From: Porticoccaceae bacterium
GTDB lineage: Bacteria > Pseudomonadota > Gammaproteobacteria > Pseudomonadales > Porticoccaceae
Length of the DNA stretch: 11,517 nt
NCBI GenBank assembly: GCA_003448675.1
Contig: DLXZ01000270.1
Coordinates: 1 to 11,517 of the forward strand
Direction: 5' to 3'
Under the pieces are notes generated by a model that saw only the letters and a program-made list of their open reading frames with translations, had not been told where the DNA came from and ran no database searches. Of this stretch, positions 1 to 6,707 are shown piece by piece; the stretch's first letter is position 1, and each line of letters begins with the position of its first letter. A program made the translations under genes and the position numbers.

Positions 1-89
1 TCCCGGCACACATCGGCAACAGACGCCCCTTGCTCATTCTGTTTCAACATCGCCAGTATCTGGCTATCGGTAAATCGTGACTTGCGCAT
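1..89 (-). CDS. IS3-family transposase OrfA, N-terminal fragment
   Basis: The first 29 codons are visible and the gene continues past position 1. The protein begins MRKSRFTDSQILAMLKQ and ends in the window at VADVCR. This is the start of the helix-turn-helix region of IS3-family OrfA proteins, which bind the element's inverted repeats; the catalytic DDE domain is in OrfB and is normally made by programmed frameshifting. The ATG at 89 is preceded by a good AGGAG Shine-Dalgarno sequence seven bases upstream, which supports the start. Nothing can be said about whether the element is intact, because the rest lies outside. Confidence 0.85.
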   Translation of the reverse strand, partial: MRKSRFTDSQILAMLKQNEQGASVADVCR

Positions 90-160
90 AGAAAACTCCT
101 CATCATCAGTTTAATGGAACTTTCTACTTATAATCGCTCCGATTTTTTGGGGGGATTACA
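1..160 (-). mobile_element. End of an IS3-family insertion sequence (5' part, cut by window edge)
   Basis: Read on the minus strand, the element begins TGTAATCCCCCC followed by an A-run at 160 and runs leftward out of the window. It contains a ribosome binding site and the start of an OrfA transposase. The TG at the outer end (CA on the plus strand at 159-160) fits the 5'-TG...CA-3' termini of IS3-family elements. The OrfA start resembles the IS407-like subgroup, but that subgroup call is from memory. The other terminus and the target-site duplication are outside the window, so the exact boundary at 160 is inferred from the terminal dinucleotide and the G/C-run next to it. The flanking DNA from 161 on is more AT-rich and carries a broken-looking reading frame. 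Confidence 0.7.
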
Positions 161-206
161 CTGTCATTGGGTCTCCGCAGTTCTTACCTGGTTTTTGGCG
201 GAATAA

Positions 207-392
207 TTGTTTTTATCGGTAGCGGTGTTTCTATCTATTTTGCCTCTTACTACTGGAGATCAGGGTGGTATTGCGGCTTATTTCTTTCAGTCAGGAGTGA
301 TTGCTGTCTACTTACTGTTGTTAGCTGTGGTCCTGGGGATGGATTTTGCCGCCAGGGTGAAAGACAAGCAAAGCATGAAACGAAACGAGTAA
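207..392 (+). CDS. Small hydrophobic protein or remnant of a membrane-protein gene
   Basis: A 61-codon frame opening at TTG 207 encodes two hydrophobic stretches, about residues 2-15 and 24-46, the second starting near FFQSGVIAVYLLLLAVV. They are followed by a short charged tail ending in KRNE. The composition is typical of a two-pass membrane segment with its C-terminus in the cytoplasm. The same frame is open back to the IS terminus at about 162 except for one TAA at 204-206, and no convincing Shine-Dalgarno precedes the TTG. It may therefore be the 3' end of a gene cut by the insertion sequence and a nonsense change rather than an intact gene. A second frame (167-583) overlaps it, but its later part has poor protein-like composition. 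I do not recognise a family. Confidence 0.35.
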   Translation: MFLSVAVFLSILPLTTGDQGGIAAYFFQSGVIAVYLLLLAVVLGMDFAARVKDKQSMKRNE

Positions 393-472
393 TTAAGTAC
401 TTACAGAGTAAACAAACGCGAGCCGCTCTCACATTAATATTCCAATGTCGGCATGGTAAACAAATGCCTTGC

Positions 473-501
473 TTGACAGCCATCAAACCCTTGTCTAGCT
501 T
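473..501 (+). promoter_or_regulatory. Possible sigma-70 promoter in the gene-free stretch 393-654
   Basis: A perfect TTGACA (473-478) is followed after 17 bases by TAGCTT (496-501), a poor -10 element. It faces the small gene at 655, with a leader of about 150 bases. The rest of 393-654 holds a 10-bp palindrome CTGGCGCCAG (510-519) and no open frame I can support. The call rests on the -35 hexamer and spacing only. Confidence 0.25.
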
Positions 502-641
502 TTTACTTACTGGCGCCAGGTTGGTGTGCCCTTGCCCGGTCGGGGGAATTTCTCTCCAGTCCCTGGTCAGGCGCGTCAGCTAGCTTGCGCTTTTTAAAAT
601 GGCGCTATGACTATCCACTAAACCTGCCGATTAATAAGATA

Positions 642-648
642 AAGGGAG
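642..648 (+). promoter_or_regulatory. Ribosome binding site deciding the start at 655
   Basis: AAGGGAG lies six bases before ATG 655 but directly against the in-frame ATG at 649. Normal spacing therefore favours 655 as the true start. Confidence 0.6.
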
Positions 649-654
649 ATGACA

Positions 655-858
655 ATGGCGACAGCTGATCTGGATGCGCGTGTAAAAGCATTGGGGGATG
701 GTGAATCCCTGACTTTGTCCCGGGATGAATTTCGCGATGCCTGCGATGCTGACGACAAGGTGGTTTATCTAACCATTGCCCGGCGCATGGCCAAGGCCAA
801 TAAGAAGTGGGTGACCATCAATGAAGATACGTTGGTGTTCGGGCCTCCGCCAGCTTAA
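655..858 (+). CDS. Hypothetical small soluble protein, 67 aa
   Basis: The protein is short, acidic at the N-terminal half and basic in the middle (RRMAKANKKW), with no signal peptide or membrane segment. It begins MATADLDARVKAL and ends LVFGPPPA. A good ribosome binding site and ordinary protein-like composition suggest a real gene. I do not recognise a family; the alternation of predicted helix (about 2-14, 24-48) and a short strand at the end (VTINEDTLVFG) could suit a small nucleic-acid or protein-binding fold, but that is a guess. It stands alone between the IS-flank region and the converging ABC operon, with only 57 bases between its stop and the operon's stop codon, so the two transcription units meet here. 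Confidence 0.6.
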   Translation: MATADLDARVKALGDGESLTLSRDEFRDACDADDKVVYLTIARRMAKANKKWVTINEDTLVFGPPPA

Positions 859-898
859 TAAAGCCTGGCCGCTGCTAAGTTCGTGGTGTTTATTAGCT
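852..898. terminator. Inverted repeat between convergent genes, possible bidirectional terminator
   Basis: AGCTTAATAAA (852-862) and TTTATTAGCT (889-898) are inverted copies apart from one bulged T, separated by 26 bases. The left arm spans the stop codon of the 655-858 gene and the right arm lies 18 bases past the stop of the permease gene on the other strand. The AT-rich stem supplies U-rich ends in both directions, but the loop is long and there is no strong GC core, so terminator function is uncertain. Confidence 0.3.
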
Positions 899-915
899 AG
901 CGCCGGGGCGCGTAG

Positions 916-2112
916 TTATTCAGCGCGTAGGGCTTGTACGGGGTCCAGCTTCGCTGCCCTGCGGGCTGGCGCCACCCCCGCGAGCAGACCGATAAGCCCC
1001 GAGACAAGCAGGGCGAGTAACAGGTAGCCGGGGTTGATCGCCAATGGCAACGCAGGCAGGGCGAGTATGCAGACAGCGATAATCACTGCCAGCAGGGCCA
1101 GGCCAGCCAGTCCGCCGAGTATCGATATCAATATCGCTTCGCTGAGGAAGAGGGCCAGTATTTGCCTCTCCCCCGAGCCCATGGCCCGTAGCAAACCGAT
1201 CTCGCTCCGGCGCTCGCGTACGGTAATGGTCATGATGGTGGCGATGCCAATGGCTCCAACCAGCAGGGAAACCGAGCCCAGGGCCGCGACCCCCAGAGTG
1301 AGCACGCCCAGCACCTTGTCCATGGTGGCGAGCATCTCATCCTGGGTGGTGACGGTAAAATCCTCGTCCCCGTGGCGCTCAATCAGGTGCCGGGTAATAC
1401 TGTTGGCGATTTGGACGGAGCTGTGGCCAACGCCAAAGGTGACGTCGATTTCCATCAGCCCTTCGCGGTTGAACAATTGCAGGGCCAGGTCGGCGGGAAT
1501 GTAGACCAGGTCGTCCATGTCAAAGCCCAGCATCTGGCCTTTTTCTTCAATGACACCGACGACGCGAAAACGCAGCCCACCGATACGGATGGTCTGACCC
1601 AGGGGATTGCTGGTGCCAAACAGCTCGGTTTTCATTTTATGGCCGAGCACGGCGTAGTGGCGGCTGCGCCCACCCAGGTCATCGGGCAGGAAGCGCCCCA
1701 TGGCGACACGAAAGCGCCAGGCTTCGGGCATCTGCGAACTAACGCCGAGCACTTCACCCCGTCGTTGCCGGTTGCCATATTCCACCGCCCCGGCGCCCTG
1801 TATCACCGGCACCACCTGTTCGATGCCGGGTAGCCGGGCCAGCGAGGCGGCGTCCTCAAGGCTCAAGGGTCGGGTGGTTGATAAAATGCCGCCCATGCCG
1901 TGGGTCATGTCCTTGCCGGGGTGAATGGCGACAATGCGGGTGCCAAACTGGCTGAACTGGTTGAGTAAGTAGTGTTGCAAGCCCTCGCCCAGTGCGGTCA
2001 GCAAGGTCACGGCGGCGATGCCGATACCAATGCCCAACGCGGTCAGCAGGCTTTTGCCCCGGTTGCTGGCCACCGCTTTCAGGGTCATGTGCAGGGTGTC
2101 GCGAGGCTTCAT
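916..2112 (-). CDS. MacB/FtsX-type ABC transporter permease (second permease), 398 aa
   Basis: Membrane subunit of a type VII ABC exporter. The layout is that of the MacB_PCD plus FtsX families: a first membrane helix at about 19-42 (GKSLLTALGIGIGIAAVTLL), a large periplasmic region to about 270 with the usual FGTRIVAIHPG strand after the helix, then three helices at about 276-300, 320-345 and 360-385. The cytoplasmic loop ERRSEIGLLRAMG is the conserved coupling segment that contacts the ATPase. The C-terminus LDPVQALRAE is typical of the family. It is the last gene of a four-gene operon and starts two bases after the stop of the first permease, to which it is clearly paralogous. The two probably pair as a heterodimer. 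Substrate is unknown. Confidence 0.9.
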   Translation of the reverse strand: MKPRDTLHMTLKAVASNRGKSLLTALGIGIGIAAVTLLTALGEGLQHYLLNQFSQFGTRIVAIHPGKDMTHGMGGILSTTRPLSLEDAASLARLPGIEQVVPVIQGAGAVEYGNRQRRGEVLGVSSQMPEAWRFRVAMGRFLPDDLGGRSRHYAVLGHKMKTELFGTSNPLGQTIRIGGLRFRVVGVIEEKGQMLGFDMDDLVYIPADLALQLFNREGLMEIDVTFGVGHSSVQIANSITRHLIERHGDEDFTVTTQDEMLATMDKVLGVLTLGVAALGSVSLLVGAIGIATIMTITVRERRSEIGLLRAMGSGERQILALFLSEAILISILGGLAGLALLAVIIAVCILALPALPLAINPGYLLLALLVSGLIGLLAGVAPARRAAKLDPVQALRAE

Positions 2113-2114
2113 GG

Positions 2115-3329
2115 TTAGCCTGCCTTTTTGTCCTGGAGCGCATCCACCGGCGTCATGGCCGCAGCCTGACTTGCGGGGATTGCCGAGAAAACCAGCGCCG
2201 TCAGCAGGGCGATGACGACGGAGCCAAACATGGCCCAGGTCGGTGTGCCGAACGGCACGGTCGGGTAGGCCCGCTGGGCCAAAAATAACAGCAGTTGGCT
2301 AAGCAATAGTCCAGCCAGAGCACCGGCTAGGGCCATCATCAGCGCTTCGAACAAAAAGATAAGCCGTACGGTGCGGGCCGGTAATCCCAGAGCTTTAAGT
2401 AGGCCAATTTCCCGGGTGCGCTGGTTCACGGCGATCAGGGACACATTCATGGTCAGCACGCCTGCCACCAACATACTGATCGCGGCGATACCGGCAACGC
2501 TCAGGGTCATGGCGTCGAGGACATTGGCGAAGGCCGAAAGCAGCGAGTCCTGGGTGATCAGTGTTACGTCCTCCTCGCCCTCGTGGCGCTGCTTGATCAA
2601 CTCGGTAATGCGCGTACGGGATGTATCCAGATTTTGCAGACTGCGCAATTCGACAAAAATTCTAAACAGCCCTTCGGTGTTAAACACGGTCTGGGCGCTG
2701 GCTACGGGTATAAGTACGGCATCATTCATATCCAGGCCCATACTTTGGCCTCGGTCCTTGAGTACGCCGATCACGCGAAATCGGGTATCGCCAATGCGCA
2801 GCCACTGGCCCAGTACCGCGCGGCTGCCAAACAGCTCGCGTCGCAACTTGCTGCCGATTACGCAGACCGCTGCACTTTGATCCATCGGAATTTCCGGTAG
2901 CACTTTGCCCTGGGCCAGCTCCAGTTGGCGCATGGCAAAAAACGTCCGGTTGGTGCCCATGGTAAAGGCCTCGCGGCTCAGGCTGCCGTGGGAAATTTCC
3001 ATCTCGCCAGGAATCAGGGGCGCAACCGCGCTTATCTCGGGCAGGCGCAGCAGGGCTTCGGCGTCGCGTAGGGTCAGTTCCCGGGTGGTTTCGCCGGTCA
3101 TGGGCGGCATTCCGCCCGTGGTTTCCTTCTTGCCCGGGACGATAATCAGCACGTTTTTGCCAAGCAGGTTGAATTCGCCGAGGACAAATTGCTTGCCGCC
3201 TTCGCCGATGCCGGTCAGTAGGTTGATGGCGAAAACACCAATGGCGATGGCGATCAGCAACATGAGGCTGCGTGCCCGCTGGCGCTCAATGACACGAAAA
3301 TTGAAGGTGATCAGGTCGCTGATACGCAT
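2115..3329 (-). CDS. MacB/FtsX-type ABC transporter permease (first permease), 404 aa
   Basis: Same domain layout as the downstream permease: membrane helix at about 19-43, periplasmic MacB core domain to about 275 beginning LLGKNVLIIVPG, then three helices with the coupling loop NQRTREIGLLKALG before the second of the three. The C-terminal MTPVDALQDK motif is the family's usual ending. The start ATG overlaps the ATPase stop by one base (TGATG), a sign of translational coupling. In MacB-like systems such permeases do not form a translocation pore through the bilayer but transmit ATP-driven movement to the periplasm, pushing substrate through an adaptor and outer-membrane channel; that is family knowledge applied here by inference. 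Confidence 0.9.
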   Translation of the reverse strand: MRISDLITFNFRVIERQRARSLMLLIAIAIGVFAINLLTGIGEGGKQFVLGEFNLLGKNVLIIVPGKKETTGGMPPMTGETTRELTLRDAEALLRLPEISAVAPLIPGEMEISHGSLSREAFTMGTNRTFFAMRQLELAQGKVLPEIPMDQSAAVCVIGSKLRRELFGSRAVLGQWLRIGDTRFRVIGVLKDRGQSMGLDMNDAVLIPVASAQTVFNTEGLFRIFVELRSLQNLDTSRTRITELIKQRHEGEEDVTLITQDSLLSAFANVLDAMTLSVAGIAAISMLVAGVLTMNVSLIAVNQRTREIGLLKALGLPARTVRLIFLFEALMMALAGALAGLLLSQLLLFLAQRAYPTVPFGTPTWAMFGSVVIALLTALVFSAIPASQAAAMTPVDALQDKKAG

Positions 3330-4030
3330 CAGGAACCACCGCCGTCGTTTTTAGATTCCGACAACCAGTCGCGATTTATTTTGCCGTCCACCATGTGCAG
3401 GCGCCGCCGGGCGCGGGTGCCGATATCTTCGTCGTGGGTCACCACCAGCAGGGTAATACCGCCGGCATTGAGCTCCTCCAGCAGGGTGATGACTTCGAGG
3501 CCGGATCGGGAGTCGAGATTGCCGGTGGGCTCGTCGGCGAGCAGGAGGTCCGGCTCCGTGATGATGGCTCGACCGATGGCGACACGCTGACGCTGGCCCC
3601 CGGAAAGCTGGTTGGGGATGTGTTCCGCACGCTCGCTCAGGTCGAGTCGCTCAAGCAGTTGGTCGACTTTTTGCCGCCTTGTTTTTGGCGCCTCCCCTGC
3701 CAGCACCAGGGGTAACTCGATGTTTTCCCGCGCTGTTAGCCGGGGGATCAAGTGATAGCTTTGAAAGACAAAACCGATGTGCTGGCGGCGCAGTTTGGCC
3801 CGCTGTTCCTCGCGCAGACTGCCGGTGGCGGTGCCGGCCAGCAGGTATTCCCCGGCGCTGGGTTTATCGAGCAGGCCGAGGATATTCAGCAGGGTGGATT
3901 TGCCCGATCCGGAAGGCCCCATCACCGACAGGTACTCCCCGGCGGCGATATCAAGGTCGATATGATCGAGGGCGTGAACCATTTGGTCGCCGACCAGAAA
4001 GTCCCGACACAGTTGTCGCAGTTCGATCAT
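3329..4030 (-). CDS. ABC transporter ATP-binding protein, LolD/MacB type, 233 aa
   Basis: Stand-alone nucleotide-binding subunit that drives the two permeases downstream. All motifs are intact: Walker A GPSGSGKST at 38-46, Q-loop glutamine 90, signature LSGGQRQRVAIGRA from 142, Walker B LLLADEPTG ending at 170, D-loop NLD 171-173 and switch histidine 199. Its length is that of LolD and of the MacB nucleotide-binding domain without the fused permease. The start ATG overlaps the adaptor stop by four bases (ATGA). LolD itself works with LolC/LolE and no adaptor; the adaptor gene next door argues for a MacB-like export role instead. Confidence 0.95.
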   Translation of the reverse strand: MIELRQLCRDFLVGDQMVHALDHIDLDIAAGEYLSVMGPSGSGKSTLLNILGLLDKPSAGEYLLAGTATGSLREEQRAKLRRQHIGFVFQSYHLIPRLTARENIELPLVLAGEAPKTRRQKVDQLLERLDLSERAEHIPNQLSGGQRQRVAIGRAIITEPDLLLADEPTGNLDSRSGLEVITLLEELNAGGITLLVVTHDEDIGTRARRRLHMVDGKINRDWLSESKNDGGGS

Positions 4031-5193
4031 TGACGGTCGAATTCGGCCCGGTCAGCCGGGGTTTCAATGGGCTCGACCAAAGCGCCATCGACCGCACCTT
4101 CGGTGTCCAGTGATCGCAATACCGTATCGTCCTGGTTGAGTCCGCCGGTGATTTCGGTATAGGTCCAGTTGCTCAGACCCACGGCGATGGTCGCCTGTTC
4201 CAGGCGACCGCTTTCTGCCTGATAACGCAGCACTTTGTTACCATCAAGCACGACTTCGGTGGGCACCCTGAGCACGTCTTCGTGGCGGTTCAGAACGATC
4301 TCGATATCGGCGCTGTAACCTACCAGCAGCTGCACATCCTCAGGGATCTGGTCAAATCTGACGTCGATATCCACCGTACGCGCTTGCTTTTCGAATTCCT
4401 TCACGTAAGGCGCGATGCGTGTCACCCGGCCTTCAAAGACCCGCCCGCGAAAAGCGTCCAGGGTAATTTTGGCGGGCATATCCAGGCGCACGGCGGCGGC
4501 GTCGACCTCATCGATGGGCGCTGATACATAGAGGCACCCGGCACCGATCAGGTCCACCGCCGGGGGCGTGGCAACGCCGGGCGGGGAGGGGGTAATGTAT
4601 TCGCCCACTTCGCCATTTATTTCCGCCACCACACCGGCGAAGGGCGCTTTCAGAAGGGTCTTCTGGTAGAGAGCTGATTGCAGCGCCAGTGAGGATTCAG
4701 CCGTGGTGATCCCGGCTTTACCGCGTGCGCAGGCGGCGGCGGATATCCGAGCCTGGGTTTCGGTGGCGTCCAGTTTTTCATCCGAGATGAGTTTTTTGGC
4801 GGCCAGCCCTCGTTGGCGGTCCAGCTCGCGACCATCGTGGGCGGCTCGATCGCAGTTTTCCCTGGCCGCTGCTTTATGCTCAGCCAGGCGGGCCTTGGCT
4901 TCGGCGACCCGCGCTGCCTGATCCTCGTTCCAGAGCCGGATCAGTGTTTGCCCCGCGGCTACTTCGTCGCCCTCATCCACCATGAGTTCGGCCACCTGAC
5001 CGCCCACTGGCATCGAGATCCGAGAGCGCTGGCAGGCCTTGATGGTGCCGGCCCGGGTATTGGCAACAGTGGCTTCCACCGGGCCTCGATCGACAGTGGC
5101 AAGATAGACCTGAACCGGCTGTTCCCGGCTCAGGTACCAGTAGCCAGCGACAGCCAGGCAGACCGCGAGAATCAAAACTGCCGTTTTGCGCAC
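4027..5193 (-). CDS. HlyD/MacA-like periplasmic adaptor subunit, 388 aa
   Basis: Membrane-fusion protein of the exporter. With the GTG start at 5193 it has an N-terminal membrane anchor at about 4-21, a lipoyl-type half motif (PVGGQVAELMVDEGDEVAAGQ, about 62-82), an alpha-helical hairpin at about 90-178, the second lipoyl half (LLKAPFAGVVAEINGEVGEY) and a beta-barrel region (VSAPIDEVDA onward). The hairpin tip reads R126-x3-L130-x6-S137, the RLS pattern described for adaptors that dock on TolC-type channels. Four cysteines (54, 114, 155, 220) lie outside the anchor. GTG 5193 is chosen over an upstream in-frame TTG at 5259 because AAGGAGG sits five bases before it. The substrate and the outer-membrane partner are not in the window. 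Confidence 0.9.
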   Translation of the reverse strand: MRKTAVLILAVCLAVAGYWYLSREQPVQVYLATVDRGPVEATVANTRAGTIKACQRSRISMPVGGQVAELMVDEGDEVAAGQTLIRLWNEDQAARVAEAKARLAEHKAAARENCDRAAHDGRELDRQRGLAAKKLISDEKLDATETQARISAAACARGKAGITTAESSLALQSALYQKTLLKAPFAGVVAEINGEVGEYITPSPPGVATPPAVDLIGAGCLYVSAPIDEVDAAAVRLDMPAKITLDAFRGRVFEGRVTRIAPYVKEFEKQARTVDIDVRFDQIPEDVQLLVGYSADIEIVLNRHEDVLRVPTEVVLDGNKVLRYQAESGRLEQATIAVGLSNWTYTEITGGLNQDDTVLRSLDTEGAVDGALVEPIETPADRAEFDRQ

Positions 5194-5198
5194 CGTTG

Positions 5199-5205
5199 CC
5201 TCCTT
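5199..5205 (-). promoter_or_regulatory. Ribosome binding site fixing the adaptor GTG start
   Basis: On the minus strand AAGGAGG is followed after five bases by GTG CGC AAA (start 5193). The longer frame from TTG 5259 would add 22 polar residues in front of the membrane anchor and has no such site. Confidence 0.8.
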
Positions 5206-5227
5206 GTGCGGGTTAATGGCTTCGGCG

Positions 5228-5259
5228 TTTATATGACCGGTTATTGGTGTTGGAAGCAA
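5228..5259 (-). promoter_or_regulatory. Possible promoter of the ABC exporter operon
   Basis: On the minus strand TTGCTT (5259-5254) is followed by CATATA or TATAAA about 18-20 bases later (near 5233-5228), roughly 35 bases before the adaptor start. Spacing is at the long end and the hexamers are imperfect. The 176-base gap to the MAPEG gene leaves room for a separate promoter, but read-through from that gene is also possible. Confidence 0.25.
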
Positions 5260-5369
5260 TCAACCCGGATCAATAGAAAGCCAATCAGTGTTTGCGAGCC
5301 TTTTGACGTCATGTCTCGGTTGAGGTCCACGGGCTAGGCCCTGCCATGGCTCCGGGCGATGTGTCGTGA

Positions 5370-5795
5370 TCAGAACAGCATTTTTATTATGTAGTACAGC
5401 ATCAGCAAATTTTGCACCGTAAACAGCGTACCCCGAATCATGGAGGCGGCCATGGAGCCGGAAATCATATGCACGGTTGATTGCAGGATACGGGCGTAGA
5501 GGATAAACATCACGGTGCCTTCCATCACGGAAAACTGTCCAGACAAACCCGCGGCGGCGACCACGGCGGCAAACACGGGCAGGTTTTCCACGCAGTTGAG
5601 ATGGGCCCGGGTTACCCGCTGGCCAAAGCCGGGTAAATCTTCCCCTCCAGGGGCAAACTTGTTCAGTGGGATGTCCGAGCCGCGCAAGATGGTGGCCACA
5701 CGCGCACCGACGGTGGTCAGCACCAGTAACAGTGTCCAGCCGGCGAAGCCCGCCAGGGCGATCAGGGGCGTACTCATTTCCAGGGCATCGTTCAT
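5370..5795 (-). CDS. MAPEG-family integral membrane protein, 141 aa
   Basis: MAPEG proteins are small four-helix membrane proteins related to microsomal glutathione transferases and leukotriene C4 synthase. Here the segment RAHLNCVENLPVFAAVV (about 63-79) matches the family's RAxxNxxE core, whose Arg, Asn and Glu are at the cofactor/active-site region. Hydrophobic helices lie at about 9-35, 71-88, 91-112 and 120-140. Length is usual for bacterial members. The start at 5795 has a GGAG about seven bases upstream. Bacterial members are mostly uncharacterised; glutathione-dependent transferase or peroxidase activity is possible but not shown. It lies upstream of the ABC operon on the same strand, 176 bases away. 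Confidence 0.85.
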   Translation of the reverse strand: MNDALEMSTPLIALAGFAGWTLLLVLTTVGARVATILRGSDIPLNKFAPGGEDLPGFGQRVTRAHLNCVENLPVFAAVVAAAGLSGQFSVMEGTVMFILYARILQSTVHMISGSMAASMIRGTLFTVQNLLMLYYIIKMLF

Positions 5796-5977
5796 TGTTA
5801 TTCTCCAAGTAAACGAGGGAAGTCATGGCTGGCGATAGTGTTGCTTTGATTGATGCCAGCCCGGCGAGCCTAGTTTATCCGTATGTTAATGTACAGTTTG
5901 CTTCTGAGGCCCTAGGGCTGCGCGCTTGGGAGTGTGGGCTTTGTTAATGGCTTAGTGAATGAGAGACGGGATAAATT

Positions 5978-6568
5978 ATGACAAGCGAAATCGCGCTGTT
6001 CCCCCTGCAGACAGTGTTGTACCCGACCATTGCCACGCGCCTACAGGTGTTTGAGCAACGCTACCTGCGCCTGGTGCGAGAGTGTATGGCCGAAAGCAAA
6101 CCTTTTGGGGTGGTGCCTATCATTGAGGGCAGCGAGGCTGGCGCCACGCCGGAGATATTTAACTGGGGCACCTTGGTTAACATTAAGGATTTCGACCAGT
6201 TACCCAATGGACTGTTTAGCATAACCATCAGTGGTGATCAGCGAATTCAGGTTAAGGACACCCGCGTCGAGGACGACGGTCTGATGCTTGCCGATGTCGA
6301 GATTTACGACCCGGACCCCGAAGATCACATCACTTTTGCCGAGGATGACCTGGTCGATATGCTGGAAGGCCTGGCCAAGCACATGGGCGTCGGCCCCGAG
6401 GTGCTTCTCAAGGACATCACCCGGGCCAAGGTGGCCTGGCGCCTGGCGGGCGTGCTGCCGGTGCAGGGAGAGCTGAAAATGTCCCTGCTGGCCATGGATG
6501 ATGTGGACGCTCGTCTGCTGGAAGTGAAAAAGTGGGTGGTGGAAATGCGCATGCGGGGGCAGAGATAG
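5978..6568 (+). CDS. Stand-alone Lon N-terminal (substrate-binding) domain protein, 196 aa
   Basis: The protein opens with the LON-domain pattern IALFPLQTVLYP then VFEQRYLRLVRECM (about 5-40). FGVVPIIEG follows, then a GTLVNIKDFDQLPNGLFSITISGDQRI strand region and a helical C-terminal half. There is no AAA+ ATPase and no Ser-Lys protease domain, so this is the single-domain family annotated as LON peptidase substrate-binding domain protein, of unknown role. Usual length for the family. Its first loop reads PTIATRLQVFE where many relatives have a PGG-type turn. It is divergent from the MAPEG gene, with a 182-base shared upstream region that shows no promoter I can defend. A weak purine-rich AGACGGG precedes the ATG. 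Confidence 0.88.
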   Translation: MTSEIALFPLQTVLYPTIATRLQVFEQRYLRLVRECMAESKPFGVVPIIEGSEAGATPEIFNWGTLVNIKDFDQLPNGLFSITISGDQRIQVKDTRVEDDGLMLADVEIYDPDPEDHITFAEDDLVDMLEGLAKHMGVGPEVLLKDITRAKVAWRLAGVLPVQGELKMSLLAMDDVDARLLEVKKWVVEMRMRGQR

Positions 6569-6614
6569 TTCGGCCCTACTAACACTGTGGGTGTCGTTTG
6601 GCTGCCATGGCTCT

Positions 6615-6639
6615 AGCCGGGGGCGCAACTTCCCCGGTT
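6615..6639 (+). terminator. Candidate terminator hairpin after the Lon-domain gene
   Basis: AGCCGGGGG and TCCCCGGTT can form a nine-pair stem (two G-U pairs) around the loop CGCAACT, starting 46 bases after the stop codon. Only three T residues follow, so it is a weak intrinsic terminator at best. Confidence 0.35.
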
Positions 6640-6707
6640 TGCCCCCTCGAACGAACTCGGTCAGTATCACTGTTTCTATAAATCAATAACAACCCTGGGG
6701 GTAAATC

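Noticed and set aside
510..519. CTGGCGCCAG palindrome in the gene-free stretch
   Set aside because: A single 10-bp palindrome with no second copy nearby and no clear promoter placement; expected by chance at this scale.
167..583. 138-codon frame after the IS end
   Set aside because: The first third is hydrophobic, but the rest is Cys- and Arg-rich without domain character and runs through sequence with promoter-like and palindromic elements. The overlapping frame ending at 392 is the better candidate.
901..912. GCGCCGGGGCGC hairpin after the second permease
   Set aside because: Only a four-pair stem and no following T-run in the direction of transcription.
5260..5826. 188-codon minus-strand frame overlapping the MAPEG gene
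   Set aside because: It is rich in Arg, Gly and Pro with no domain, and lies out of frame over the well-recognised MAPEG sequence.
5909..5918. GCCCTAGGGC palindrome between the MAPEG and Lon-domain genes
   Set aside because: Could be an operator in a divergent region, but it is isolated and no promoter could be placed convincingly around it.
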